Below, piece after piece: positions 14,501 to 25,600 of a stretch of 64,000 nucleotides of DNA. The DNA is from Panopea generosa. Taxonomy: Eukaryota; Mollusca; Bivalvia; Adapedonta; Hiatellidae. The stretch covers positions 20,665,049-20,729,048 of the forward strand of contig CM055902.1 of assembly GCA_029582155.1 (NCBI GenBank). Reading direction: 5' to 3'. The translations under genes were made by a program, and so were the position numbers. Every line of letters starts with the position of its first letter. The first letter of the stretch is position 1. The notes beneath the pieces are model-generated. The model had not been told where the DNA came from. It saw only the letters and a list, made by a program, of their open reading frames with translations, and did not search any database.

Positions 14501-17500
14501 CTTTTATCCAAGCACAGTCAGGCCCGTCTAGCTCAGTCGGTAAAACATTTGATAATCCAGGGCCGTCCTTAAACAAGAGGCCCACGAGGGCCGGAGGACG
14601 CATTACTGACTCATAGTGGCCATAGCACTTTTTGAAATTTCGCAATATTTACCCTCTATCGGGGGGTCCACTTAACAACTTATGAATAAATACCCCCACC
14701 ACACCTATACTGAACAAAAACTTAATTGCTATGAAATGGAAATACTTTAAATTCCCATACCATTCATCTGTAAAACAAAAAATTGTCCCCGTACAGAACC
14801 TTTATACAACCCAGGCCCTTGATTTGTCAGAACTTCAAACACCCACTCTTAGGGATTTGTTATGAGCAGAAATGCTTTAGATTTTAAAAAGAACTTTTTT
14901 GTACACATGGATGCGAAAATGAAAAAAAATCAATTTTCCCTATAATATTCCTATGTAAAAGTCACATTACAGGGCCCCAATATATCCCAGCCCCTTGATA
15001 TGCAGAATCTTCAATCCTTGCTGAGGTAAGGATAATTTATATCAAATATCAACTAGTTTGACTGAAAGGTTATTTAGAGGAAGCTTTGTGAAAATTCCCA
15101 ATTTTAACCTTATTGCCCCACCCACCCCCTTTCCCCTTATGGAAATTCAATCCTCTTTATTGAACAAACTCAAATTTATTCTTACTAGACATATCTACAC
15201 AAATGGAAGAAAAAATAAGAATTTTCCATTTTCCCATAGTATTCCTATGTAAAACTCAAAGACCTCTTACAGGGCCTCTATACATCCCAGTGCCCCTTGA
15301 TTTGTACAAACTTGGAACTCTTAATCATAGGAATAATGTATATCAAATATGAACACATTTGACTGACTGGTTGCTGAGAATAAAATTTATGACAATGTTC
15401 AATTTTAACCATTTTATGACCCCACCTGGCCGCTTTTAGAAAGTCAATCCTTTGTATTGAACAAAATTTTATTTGTTATGACTAGAAGATAATTCAAAAC
15501 TCAAACTGAATTAAAAAAGTCATAAATAAATGAAAAAAAGAGAATTTTCTGTTTTTCAAAAGTATTCTTATATAAAACTCAAAGCCCCCTTACAGGGCCC
15601 CTATAAATACAAGATCTTGATTTGTATAAACTTTAAAACCATACTCACTGAGATAATCTATATCAAATATGAACAAATTTGACTGACTGGTTGTTGAGAA
15701 TATTTTTGAAACTGTTCTATTTGAACCTTTTTTTGAGCAACCCTGGCCTCTTATGGAATGTCAATTCTTCTTATTGAACCAAATTTTATTTCCTATGACT
15801 AGATGATACTTCAGAACTCAAACTGAATAATAATTTTGCCTAAATAGATGAAAGAATGAGAATTTTCCCATAGTATCCCTATGTAAAATTTTAAGTCCCT
15901 TTACAGGGCCCCTATAAATATTAGCCTCTAAATTCTTATCTGCAATCAAACCCCTACACATTGGGATAATTTATGCCAAATATGAACAAATCTGACTTAC
16001 TGGTTCTTAAGAAAAAGATTTTTGTAATTACCAATTTTTACCCATTTGGGGCCCCTCCTGACCCCTTAAGACGTTGGAACCCAGTCATTTTTACAAATCT
16101 GAACCTCCTTGACCAAACAATGCTTCTGTGAAAAAAAAATTTATGTTGATTATAATGACATTGTGTCCTCTAATTGAACCTTTGGGCGGGGTCATTTTTA
16201 ACCCCAGGGACACCATTTGAACAAATCCAACAGAATTATAGTTGGTTATCATACTATATAAACATTTTCAAAATCTGTTGGGCGGTTCATGAGAAGAAGA
16301 GTTTTTAAGTTTTAGACTATTTTAAGTTATGGTGGCCATCTTGAATTTCAGATCGAAAAAAATGTTCTGTATAGTCTCCTATGCTATAGAAACATCCATG
16401 TGAAGTTTGAGTTTTATTGGCCCAGTGGTTTCAGATAAAGTGCTGCTAACTGACGACAGATGATGGACGCTGACAATGGGCCATTGCATAAACCCTTCTG
16501 AAGTTTGAGTTTAATTGGCCTTGTGGTTTCAGAGAAAGTGCTGCTAATGGACGACAGACAATGTACAACGCATCATCGCATAAGCCCTTCTGGCCGTTGA
16601 CCAGTAGAGCTAAAAATAAATTGTTTGCTGTGCTCGTATCTATTCACTCAAAATTACAGTTACCCAAACTTTTTTATTGACTTTCAAACTTTTTTTTTTC
16701 ATGATTTCTGTCCATTTGTTTTAAAAAAGACTATGCAAATCGAAATCCCCCCCCCCTCCCCCCACACACAAAAACAAAGATTAGCTGCTAACTCACCCAC
16801 ATGAAAAAAACTGGGCCGGAGCACACCAAACAAACATTTTTTGAATTATGGCTCAGGGGTCCGCTAACATCATTGTCTGTGACAAATAGTTTTACAGCCA
16901 CAAATAAATATATGGGGAAGTAGTCCCAAGAAATATGATAAGGTGCACTGACCAATATTAAATTATGGAAATACTGTCTTAAAAAGACGAAAAACGTCAT
17001 ACAAACAAACAAATTCATCCAAGCAGTCATATTCATGAACTATGATAGTTTTTTAAGTCTTTACCTCTTCAGCCGGGAATCCCATATCTTTGCATTTCTC
17101 TACCACTTGTTTTCTTGTTTTACTGCTGTTGTTTGTGATGTAATATATCCTCTTGCCCTGAAAAATACACAACAGCACTGTTTACTGGAAATGAAACATA
17201 TTCATTTTTGTGTGCAGATATCTTGCTTAAAGGCTGTGAGTCAGGAATAATATGTCTAAAAAATACAATTTTGTGCAAAATGAATATAAAACATCTAACA
17301 TTCATATATTTATATCAACTAAAATATGAACGTTTTGAAATTTTAGATCTGCCCAAAAGTAACACAAATCGATATTTTAATCAAAGTTTGAAATCAAAAT
17401 GGAATATCCATCCTTAAAATAAATATTATGCACCTTGACATTTGGGCACAATCTCAGATAAATAAAATTCAACAATTGTGAAATGAATCTAACTGAAAAC

Positions 17501-20500
17501 AAACTGAAATCACGTGACACATGAATACATTGCAATTTTAAGCAGGAAATTTATTTGAGTGTAAAAATTGTCCATACTGTTAAAGTAATACAATTAAAAC
17601 AGAAAGAAGAATGACAAGCACAGTGGTAAAACATGGAGTAAAAATATTATTTATAAATTTTCATTAAACAGCTATTAGATAAAAGTGTCACATAACATTC
17701 GAGTCGAGGTGCTATTTTTTAAAACTGTAGCACATGGTCCAGTGGTAGAGCATCAGACCCAGGATCAAAGGGTAATAGGTTTGATCCTCTGTCACAACTG
17801 TGTTGTCTCCATGAGCAAGATACTCAATTATCAACACATGCTGAAGTTCTGGTTCTACCCATGAATACTTTGAGTGTAAAATGTCCAAATTGATTTACTT
17901 GTTTCACAATCAATGTAAAATAAATAAGTTTAAACAAACTGCAATTTCACTTGATGATGCATGAATCACACTGTCATATATGCTCGAATCATGTACCAAA
18001 TAAGCACTGAGTAACACTTCTAGTTATTTAAAGCTAAAACTAATAAATTGTACCAGTATACCGATTGTGAAACAAGTTTTAACAACTTTCAATACACCCT
18101 CGTCTAAGACAGACAAATTACATTTAGCAAATTAAATACTGGCTAAAGTGCCTTTCTCAAGTAGCCAACATCTGAAACTGCTTAGGTGTCAAAACCACCA
18201 CTAAATCATTGGTCTAATGCTTTACCGCTAGAAGTACCCAACAAAATCTAAAAATTAAATGGAAAAACATAGATAATTACATTTCCTGCTAACATGGCAT
18301 GTATCGTATTGCCGAAATTTTGATGAAGGTCAATTTTCTCTGAAATGTCTTTGCTTATTCCTCAAAATTGTACAAAGCTTATTACGAAACTTGGAACTGC
18401 TCTCCGGTTCATTTTCCTGCGTAAGGCCAGAACAGTGTTGATTTTGAGAGGCCATCCTGTCTACCTTCGGACTGAACAGAAACTTTTTACATGAGTGACC
18501 AACACCTGTCCATCCACTACTGCCCTGCTTATGCAATCTATGTTTGACCTGCTGTACCGGATATTTTGTTGTATTGTGTTTTGCGTCACTTTCAACAATT
18601 TATCAGCCATATAACAAAAGTGTCTATTTGAGACTGTATTCTTAGCGCTACCACACCGGAGTATCATGCCACAGACACATGCATGATATGATACTCCACC
18701 AAGTCACATTATACCAACACCGGGCGGACCAGACCTAGAGCTATCCTATTAATGCAGAGGGCCATTTTTCAAGTTTTTTCATATAACCGAGCCGGGGATC
18801 GAACCCATGCTACAGCTGAATAAACATTTTTGAAATGCATACATACCAATTTTTTAAGTTTCTGCAATGCTTCACTACACCCAGGAATGGCAACGTTTCC
18901 ATGGTACAACACACCTGTAAATATACAACAAACTATCACAGTCAGTTACAGAAACACTAGCATATCCTAACAGTGCCTGCTTGAGACAGTTTTCTAAGCA
19001 CTGACACATTGGAGTATCATGCCACAGACACATGGTATGATAACCCATCCAGTCACATTATACTGACACCAGGCCAAATTGAGCTATAGAACTATCCTTT
19101 AAATGCTGAGTGCCAAGTGAGAAGGTTTCTATTACCAATCCATTTTTCAAGTATTTGGTATAACCCGGCCGGGAAAGGACCCATGGCCTTCCGCATGCTA
19201 GGGGAATGCTATACCCATAGACCATTTGGTCCTGCATTTTGGTGCAAGTTGTTCATAAGTGTGCATAGCTTGCAGTTACATGCATGTAACATTGCATAAG
19301 TGTGCATAGCTTGTAGTTACATTCATGGAACTTGGGATACATTCGTATGCTTGTACTCTGTGGCAGTATGTAACATATCAGGCGTATAAATTAAATCATA
19401 AACAGTGTCAAAATATTCTGCACATGAAGAAGTCTAGAAGTTTTACCCCTTTCACAACTATGAACAAATTTTATGAATTTTTGGGTAGCTGCAAACAAAT
19501 GAAGCTTAGCACAAACACTTTTGTGTACTGGTATTTAATTACATGTAATGTAGTGGATAAGGTCATCTGAAAATGCAGCATGGTTTTAGGGTAGAACTAC
19601 CCATAACACATTTATGGAACAATTTTAATGACTCTGGGGAAATTAGTTTAAAAATATGAAGCTCAACGCAAAAAGTCATCTAAAATTTTGTAGACTAAGT
19701 CAATGGTTCGTAAACGCCTGAAAAAATCTGCCTGTTTTGAGTATTACTACACCAAACACAAATCTATCAGGATTTTTCAAAATTTTATAATTGGCTAAAA
19801 AAAAATTTTTTTAATATACCATACATGCCTATATAACATACTCACTGACCCATATTGCCAACAGGATATCTATTCAAACATGCCAAAATAATATATTGAA
19901 ATAGAATTTTCTATCTTGGGCTATGTCCCTAGGTTAGACTAAATTAGATTTCCCACTTAAAATTGCACAATTTGTGATGTATTAAATGAGTCACATAGTT
20001 CCATTTTGATTTCAATTTTATCTGTTATACACATTTACACAAAGTACCAGTAAATATTGTTTCATTTTAGAAAGAGTCTGAATGATGATGTGAAGGTCAT
20101 CAAGCAGTATTTAAGTGCTGTCTATTTTTAGAATGGGGATTTTGTTTCAAGTTTACCAATCCAATATAAATATCAGTTTTGTCACATTATGGTGGATTTG
20201 ACATTTCAAAACATTTGGATTTCATTCATTAATGATAATGAGATGATTTTTATCCATTTTTAAAAATTGTTTTTTTTTCAGAACATTTATAGCATTTTTT
20301 CCTGATATACTTCCATTAATAATTAAAATGGACTTAAATGATTAGTGTAAGGTTTCTAGTTTGACTATGCCAGTGCTGTGTTTTTTTGTGCTTATGTGTG
20401 TATTGGAACATATTCATGAATTTGATGTAAATAAAGTTGAGTAAAAGATAAAATTGATCAACCAATAATTTGTAATCTTTTTATTTGACATGGGTCACAA

Positions 20501-20625
20501 GACAATAATCTATGTTATGCTTTAATGAATTGTTTATCAATAGGGCCATAATAAATTAATTGCTAGATTATCATCTCTGCCAGCCAACCACCTTATTTTC
20601 ATGCTGCCCCCGACCCTTTTTTTCA

Positions 20626-20656
<31 letters not shown>

Positions 20657-22476
20657 AATAATAAAATCCTCCCCCTCCCCCTTTTTAACAAAAGTTGGAT
20701 GATAATCTAGCAATTAATTTATAATGGCCTTAAAGTAGTTATTACACAAAAAGAGCCAATAAAACATAATTTCCATCAAAATGACTTATCAATTAATTTT
20801 TAATTGACCCCTGTATATTTTAAATAAGGTCTTCATCTATGCATGATTTTCATTCTTTTTTCCTCTGAGTGTATATTGGATCATCACAACTGGTTAATCA
20901 GCATGCAATTTACACTATGACTGTTAAATTTAATTAAATTCCACAAAAAATGACTCTAATTATCATTGGCAAACATCAAATCTGTTAAAATATATCCTTG
21001 TTCCATCTTTCATGTATGCTCCAAAACAACTTGTTGAATCATTAAAAGTCAAATTTCAAATCACTTTGACAGAAAAATTGGGTTTTATTGGCCAATTTCG
21101 TGATCTGTCTTTTTAGTAGCACTGTCTTCAGTAATAATTACTTTTATTTAGCTCAAACATAGAATATACATATTCCAAACAAGCTTTAAAACAGATTAAA
21201 AGGGAGTGGCCGGTTTTATGAAAAAAATAATAAATGTGTGACCAGTTTAACTTTGTTTGGTCCGGTGTGACTTGTTTAGATCCCAATACTGGTATGATGT
21301 GTGGGCTTAGTAGCAGCTCTGGAGGCTTGTCCAAAAGGCCTGAACTGTCTGGGTAGTGGTAGTGTTCATAATGTTCTCTTCTAACTGGTTCATCTTAAAC
21401 ACAGTTCTCACTAATTACTAATTATTCAGTATCGGGACTTTACACTGTAACAAACAGTTTGAATGGTTGATAATTTGAATTTCTTAAATATTTCTAATTT
21501 CAAAGTTGGTAAATGTCATTGGTTTTACCTTATGTTTAGGTTTTTGCCTGACTAGATAATCACACTGTGGCACAGGTATCGACTGCCTACACCATATCCA
21601 CCCCCAACCCAATATCTTGAACAAAAAGGTCAGCCTGTCAAATTCACGGTGCTGTTGAAGAGTTGGTAGGTTGAACTCTTGCAGCATGCTGGTGACACAG
21701 CCCAAGTGGCATAACTTTTATTCTGTCTTAACAATGCATACTGCATACTGTTACCCCAGTGTAGACCTTCGGCCATGGTGTTAACAAGATATGGATTACA
21801 GGATAATTTTTGAAGAAAGGTGTTGCTCAGTTGATAATAGTGAGAAGACTTTTAACTGGTATGCATACCGAGTGTACAATATTTCTTCTCATCAATAGGT
21901 CGGTCCATTTTTAAAGTTCCTGTTGGTAATTTTGGAGTAAGGCATGATCTTGGCTGATCGAGATTGTTTGATATCAAAACAATTGTCAGCACAAAGATGG
22001 ACTACGGAGGTTACCCACTCAGAAAGATTATTAATGTGGAATGCCAAGAAAAATGGGCCATGGTATTGACACTATCTATACCTAAATTAATAGGAGTACA
22101 AAATGTAATTAACCGAGAAATTCTTTTAAAAAAACAACTTAATTAGACATGTCTTTTGTTATTTAGTGATCACAATAATATCCAATTGTAACTAATTACT
22201 GTTTTGTTTTTACACTTGTGTACTAAATTTTAGTAGGTATTACATAATCTACTCCGGCGACAGTTAACGCGAAAACCGATAACAAACTCTGTGTTGCGTG
22301 TATTTCTATATTTGTATACATTGACGAACGAGCAGCTATGGAAATAAAACACGGATCTCACCATCACAATCAAACATAAAGTTGTCTACATTCCTAATCA
22401 CTTCATCTGCCGATGACTGGTCCAAAAGTCGCATTGTTTTGATATTTTTTAATGCCCGAAGTCCGTTTCGTATCAT
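5510..22476 (-). CDS. PGP: phosphoglycolate / glycerol-3-phosphate phosphatase, complete nine-exon gene
   Basis: A HAD-superfamily phosphatase that hydrolyses 2-phosphoglycolate and glycerol-3-phosphate, normally cytosolic. Exons in order on the - strand: 22476-22362, 18914-18847, 17157-17065, 10963-10826, 9381-9304, 8882-8735, 7952-7811, 6882-6821, 5625-5510. They join in frame to 960 bases (319 residues plus TGA), very close to vertebrate PGP. All introns are GT-AG. Motif I is FDCDGVL (nucleophile D36, acid/base D38), split by intron 1. Motif II is YITNNSSKTR (about 67-76). The cap region includes VGFDPHHSY (about 170-178). Motif III is IIVGKP (K235). Motif IV is VGDYLKTDI (D260, D265). The end PEFYIDSL matches the family C-terminus. 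One oddity is Tyr261 where animal relatives usually have Arg (GDR); its codon is split by intron 7. The first 18 residues are basic with no acid, so weak organelle targeting, or a start at Met15, is possible. The introns are packed with repeats. Confidence 0.95.
6006..6655. repeat. 32-bp minisatellite in PGP intron 8
   Basis: About 20 tandem copies of a unit close to 'tgcctgatcactgggtcaca' followed by 'gatggtattcaa' (about 32 bp). Variants change ggaat/ggtat/gatat and gggtc/gtgtc, and the right end is more diverged. It fills over half of the last PGP intron and has no coding potential. Confidence 0.9.
6937..7071. mobile_element. MITE-like element, copy 2 of 2, in PGP intron 7
   Basis: The left end 'agttaaacctgtgttagtgg' and right end 'aagaaaggtttgact' are inverted relative to each other, with the same middle block as 4838-5011 ('cctgtattaagcagcc'). 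Confidence 0.55.
7375..7625. repeat. dispersed SINE-like repeat in PGP intron 7
   Basis: Shares 'gggctaacagacaatcagtt', 'tttcctgggatcctggaagg' and 'caagtaactgataac' with 14105-14275. Its right end, read on the - strand, resembles a tRNA (A-box-like 'tgatagcttagtcgataatg' then B-box-like 'ggggttgtgaaat'). This supports a tRNA-derived retroposon inserted in - orientation. Confidence 0.5.
8140..8610. repeat. 42/84-bp minisatellite in PGP intron 6
   Basis: Two related 42-bp monomers alternate: one with 'tatgtttccaaagttatccg', one with 'taaatttctaatgcaatctg'. Both continue 'tcaaatact' and share 'caaatgta'. The 84-bp pair is repeated nearly identically about three times, with diverged single monomers at the edges. 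Confidence 0.85.
9138..9221 (-). repeat. internally deleted SINE remnant
   Basis: It carries the tail-side segment 'cttgagacagtattataagc' and 'gagtatcgtgcc' joined directly to the tRNA-head segment 'ccttccgcatgcaagc', skipping the SINE centre. It is the same family as the full copies at 12682-12991 and 53198-53517, in reverse orientation, in PGP intron 5. Confidence 0.6.
9480..10020. repeat. dispersed repeat in PGP intron 4, inverted copy at 19830-20330
   Basis: Blocks such as 'gggaaatctatttaatctaa', 'caatatattattttggcatg' and the run around 'gaaatccccattctataaat' recur reverse-complemented at about 19830-20330 in intron 1. A further piece is at 17500-17560. This is a dispersed element of at least 500 bp. 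I saw no ORF and could not fix the ends. Confidence 0.5.
10010..10370. repeat. two tandem copies of a ~170-bp block in PGP intron 4
   Basis: Copies at about 10022-10190 and 10195-10365 share 'cttatagccaattttaaa', 'taatgtaagtttggtcaatg' and 'gattcaggggccata'. Differences are few, so the duplication is fairly recent. Confidence 0.75.
10943..11535 (-). repeat. 59-bp minisatellite made from the PGP exon 4 splice acceptor
   Basis: About ten copies, one of them truncated near 11060, of a 58-59-bp unit. On the - strand each unit reads ctgtttgcag, then coding-like bases for ENIMCTA or close variants (DNIM, EDIM, ANIM), then tgtataggttcaatatga and on to the next unit. The first copy is the true junction: the acceptor and first codons of exon 4 (exon start 10963). 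Copies diverge from exon 4 after the ACAGCC codons and run into a TGA, so splicing to one would truncate the protein. Copy starts fall near 10943, 11001, 11083, 11142, 11200, 11258, 11316, 11373, 11431 and 11490. Confidence 0.92.
11617..12180. repeat. dispersed repeat beginning 'aagagacccacgagggcc'
   Basis: The start matches the element at 14572 ('aacaagaggcccacgagggc'). The body has the same style of repeated paragraphs ('attttccctatataattc', 'ctatgtaaaacattgacc'). An internal duplication around 'aactttcagagaaaatgtgt' and 'aactttcagagtaaaatg' is visible. The right boundary is uncertain. Confidence 0.45.
12682..12991 (+). repeat. full-length tRNA-derived SINE, copy A
   Basis: The head is tRNA-like: A box 'tggtctagtggtagagcgtc', an anticodon-loop region like tRNA-Ala(CGC), B box 'gggttcaatcc'. 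The body contains 'gatgctcagcatttagagg', 'gtgactgggtggggtatcat' and a tail 'acgctaaacaccatacaaca'. The flanks share a near-perfect duplication, ATATCTCCCAG (12671-12681) and ATATTCTCCCAG (12992-13003). The overall plan resembles molluscan tRNA-derived SINEs such as RUDI; that name is from memory and needs a library search. It is not a functional tRNA gene, because the acceptor ends do not pair. Confidence 0.85.
13095..13162. mobile_element. 5' half of the MITE at 20544, truncated
   Basis: 'ggccataatgaattaattgc' and 'ttttcatgctgcccgaccct' match the left half of 20544-20731. The element stops where a SINE tail fragment (13163-13230) begins. Confidence 0.6.
13163..13230 (+). repeat. SINE 3' tail fragment
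   Basis: 'cctcaagtagacattaatgc' and 'gatatgactgaaaaattgtt' match the 3' part of the SINE at 12682-12991. The head is absent. Confidence 0.6.
13464..13620 (+). repeat. tRNA-derived SINE-like repeat
   Basis: The A-box-like 'ggtgtagtgtatagca' and B-box-like 'gggttcaatccaa' are spaced as in a tRNA. They are followed by 'gattctacccggaaacggtt' and 'ttgaaagctctgcag', which also occur reversed at 1925-2066. It lies in PGP intron 3. Confidence 0.5.
14105..14275. repeat. dispersed SINE-like repeat
   Basis: Shares 'accaagggctaacagatgac', 'tttcctgggatcctggaagg' and 'gcaagtaactgataaccctt' with 7375-7625 and, reversed, with 960-1185. Confidence 0.5.
14521..14565 (+). repeat. tRNA-like fragment
   Basis: 'gcccgtctagctcagtcggt' followed by an anticodon-arm-like 'catttgataatccag' looks like the 5' half of a tRNA or tRNA-derived SINE. 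There is no T arm, so it is not a tRNA gene. Confidence 0.45.
14572..16615. repeat. 2-kb dispersed element with internal ~300-bp paragraphs, PGP intron 3
   Basis: It starts 'caagaggcccacgagggcc' and ends 'ctggccgttgaccagtagag'. Inside, a paragraph of about 300 bp recurs four or five times with strong divergence: 'ttcccatagtattcctatgt', 'tacagggcc', 'tatcaaatatgaaca', 'tttgactgactggttg'. A final part carries 'gtttgagttttattggccc' twice. No ORF of transposase or reverse-transcriptase type was seen. It may be non-autonomous, but the class is unknown. Confidence 0.6.
17722..17935 (+). repeat. tRNA-derived SINE, second family
   Basis: The tRNA-like head has 'ggtccagtggtagagcatca' and 'ataggtttgatcctc'. 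The body has 'catgagcaagatactcaatt', and the tail is 'caatcaatgtaaaataaata'. The same order is found at 35390-35597. It lies in PGP intron 2. Confidence 0.65.
18571..18809 (-). repeat. tRNA-derived SINE, truncated copy C
   Basis: Read on the - strand it has the same order as 12682-12991: 'gccggggatcgaaccc' (as + strand), 'gaccagacctagagctatcc', 'aggagtatcatgcc'-type blocks and the tail 'ttgcgtcactttcaacaatt'. The tRNA head is cut short. Confidence 0.75.
18976..19225 (-). repeat. tRNA-derived SINE, diverged copy D
   Basis: Contains 'gcttgagacagttttctaag', 'gagtatcatgccacagacac', 'ccagtcacattatactgaca' and head-derived 'ccttccgcatgcta'. Same family as 12682-12991, reversed, in PGP intron 1. 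Confidence 0.7.
19590..20470. repeat. dispersed repeat in PGP intron 1, inverted relative to 9480-10020
   Basis: 'gccaaaataatatattgaaa', 'ctaggttagactaaattaga' and 'agaatggggattttgtttca' are reverse complements of parts of 9480-10020. The left and right limits are uncertain. Confidence 0.45.
20544..20731. mobile_element. MITE with 32-bp terminal inverted repeats
   Basis: The left end 'ggccataataaattaattgc' plus 'tagattatcatc' is matched by the reverse complement of the right end with one mismatch over 32 bases. The short core is rich in A and C runs ('ctgcccccgaccc', poly-A, 'ctccccctccccc'). It has no ORF. A truncated relative is at 13095-13162. Confidence 0.85.
20732..22361 (-). other. remainder of PGP intron 1, no recognised feature
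   Basis: AT-rich, unique-looking sequence. No exon is needed here because exons 1 and 2 join in frame across the catalytic DxD motif. Short ORFs lack splice or family support. Confidence 0.5.
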
Positions 22477-22673
22477 GCCGGGTCAGCTGGAAATTTGGAT
22501 ATAAGGGAAGTAACTCATGATAAAAAATGTTAAAACCCAATCTATATTCAGACTGCTCTAATTTGGTGCCAAACAGTATGTTCAGTTGAACAAACAGCCA
22601 GTAGAAATCGATTGTAGTTTAACATATTTTAATATGAATTAGGTAGGCTAAAACCAGAGACATATAATAACAA

Positions 22674-25600
22674 CTAGGCTGGACATACTAGGCAACTTTC
22701 TGGACATACTAGGCAACTTTCAGAGCATACTAACCACTTTCTTGACATACAAGGCAACTCTTTGGATATACTAGGCAACAGTCAGGACATACAAGACAAT
22801 TGCCTGGACATACTAGGCAATTTCTGATTAGGCAACTGTCTTGGCATACTAGGCAACTTTCTGGACACACTAGGCAACTATCTAGGCATACTCGGTAATT
22901 GTCTGGACATACCAGGTAACTTTCTGAACATAAGTAAGGCAACTTTCTGGACATACTAGGCAACTTTCTCACATACTAGGCAACTGTCATGGCATACTAG
23001 GAAACTTCCTGGACATACGAGGCAACGTTCTAGGCAACAGACTGAACATACAAAGCAACTGTCTGGACATACTGGGCAACTGTCTGGATATATTGGGCAA
23101 CTGTCTCGATATACTGGGCAACTGTCTGGACATACTGGGAAACAATCTGGACATACAATGCAACTGTCTATACATACTGGGCAACTGTCTGAACAAACTG
23201 GGAAACAGTCTAGAGGTACAAGGCAACTGTCTGGACATACTGAGCAACTGTCTTGATATACTTGGCAACTGTCTGGACATACTGGGAAACAGTCTGGACA
23301 TACTTACGCAACTGCCTGGGCATACTGGGCACTTGTCTAGATATAACGGGCAACAGTCTGGACATACTGGCCACATGCCTGGATATACTGGGCAACTGTC
23401 TGGACATATTGAGTAATTGTATGGACATACTGGGCAACTGTCCGGACATACGGGGCAACTGTCTGGACATACCAGGCAACTGCTTGGACGTACTAGGCAA
23501 CTGTCTGGACATACTGGGCAGTCTTCTGGATATACCGGGCAACTGTCTGGACATACTTGGCAACTGTCTGGACATACTACGCAACTGTCTGGACATACTG
23601 AGCAACTGTTTGGACATACTTGACAACCGTATGGACATACTGGGCAGCTGTCTGGATCTACTGGACATACTAGGCAAATGTCTGGACATACTGGGCAGCT
23701 GTCTGGATATACCGGGCAACTGTCTGGACATACTTGGCAACTGTCTGGACATACTAGGCAACTGTCTGGACGTACTGAGCAACTGTCTCGACATACTTGA
23801 CAACTGTCTGGACATATTAGGCAACTGTCTGGACATGTTAACCATCTGTCTGGACGTATAAGGTAACTGTCTGGACATACTAGGTAACTGTCTGGACATA
23901 CTGAGCATCTGTCTGGACATTGTAGGCAACTGTGTGGACATACAGCACAACTGTCTGGACATACTGGGCAACTGCCTTGGTATACTGGGCAACTGTCTAG
24001 ACACACAGGACAACTGCCATCTCGACATAACTGCACTACTGCCTGGACATACAAACAACTGTCTGGACATACAAGCAACTGCCTGGACATACTAGGTAAC
24101 TGCCTGGACATACAAGGCGTCTGTCTGAATATACTTGGCAACTGTCTGGACATACTAGGTAACTGCCTGGACAAACAAGGCGTCTGTCTGAATATACTGG
24201 GCAACTGTCTGGACATACTAGGTAACTGCTTGGACAAACAAGGCGTCTGTCTGGATATACTGGGCAACTGTCTGGACATACTAGGTAACTGCCTGGACAA
24301 ACAAGGCGTCTGTCTGAATATACTGGGCAACTGTCTGGACATACTGGACAACTGTCTGGACATACTAGGTAACTGCCTGGACAAACAAGGCGTCTGTCTG
24401 AATATACTGGGCAACTGTCTGGACATACTGGACAACTGTCTGGACATACTAGGTAACTGCCTGGACAAACAAGGCGTCTGTCTGAATATACTGGGCAACT
24501 GTCTGGACATACTGGGCAACTGCCTGGACAAACAAGGTGTCTGTCTGGACATACTGGGCAACTGTCTGGACATTGTAGGTAATTGCCTGGACAAACAAGG
24601 CGTCTGTCTGAATATACTGGGCAACTGTCTGGACATACTAGGTAACTGCCTGGACAAACAAGGCGTCTGTCTGAATATACTGGGAAACTGTCTGGACATA
24701 CTGGGCAACTGCCTGGACAAACAAGGTGTCTGTCTGGACATACTGGGCAACTGTCTGGACATTGTAGGTAACTGCCTGGACAAACAAGGCGTCTGTCTGA
24801 ATATACTGGGCAACTGTCTGGACATACTAGGTAACTGCCTGGACAAACAAGGCGTCTGTCTGAATATACTGGGCAACTGTCTGGACATACTAGGTAACTG
24901 CCTGGACAAACAAGGCGTCTGTCTGAATATACTGGGCAACTGTCTGGACATACTGGACAACTGTCTGGACATTGTAAGTAACTGCGTGGACAAACAAGGC
25001 GTCTGTCTGGACATACTGGGCAACTGTCTGGACATACTAGGTAACTGCCTGGACAAATTGGGCGTCTGTCTGAATATACTGGGCAACTGTCTGGACATAC
25101 TGGGCAACTGTCTGGACATTGTAGGTAACTGCCTGGACAAACAAGGTGTCTGTCCGAATATACTGGGCAACTGTCTGGACATACTATGTAACTGCCTGGA
25201 CAAACAAGGCGTCTGTCTGAATATACTGGGCAACTGTCTGGACATACTAGGTAACTGCCTGGACATACCAGGTAACTGCCTGGACAAACAAGGCGTCTGT
25301 CTGGACATACCGGGCAACTGTCTGGACATACTAGGTAACTGCCTGGACAAACAAGGCGTCTGTCTGGACATACTGGGCAACTGTCTGGACATACTAGGTA
25401 ACTGCCTGGACAAACAAGGTGTCTGTCTGAATATACTGGGCAACTGTCTGGACATACTAGGTAACTGCCTGGACAAACAAGGCGTCTGTCTGGACATACT
25501 GGGCAACTGTCTGGACATACTAGGTAACTGCCTGGACAAACAAAGTGTCTGTCTGAATATACTGGGCAACTGTCTGGACATACTAGGTAACTGCCTGGAC

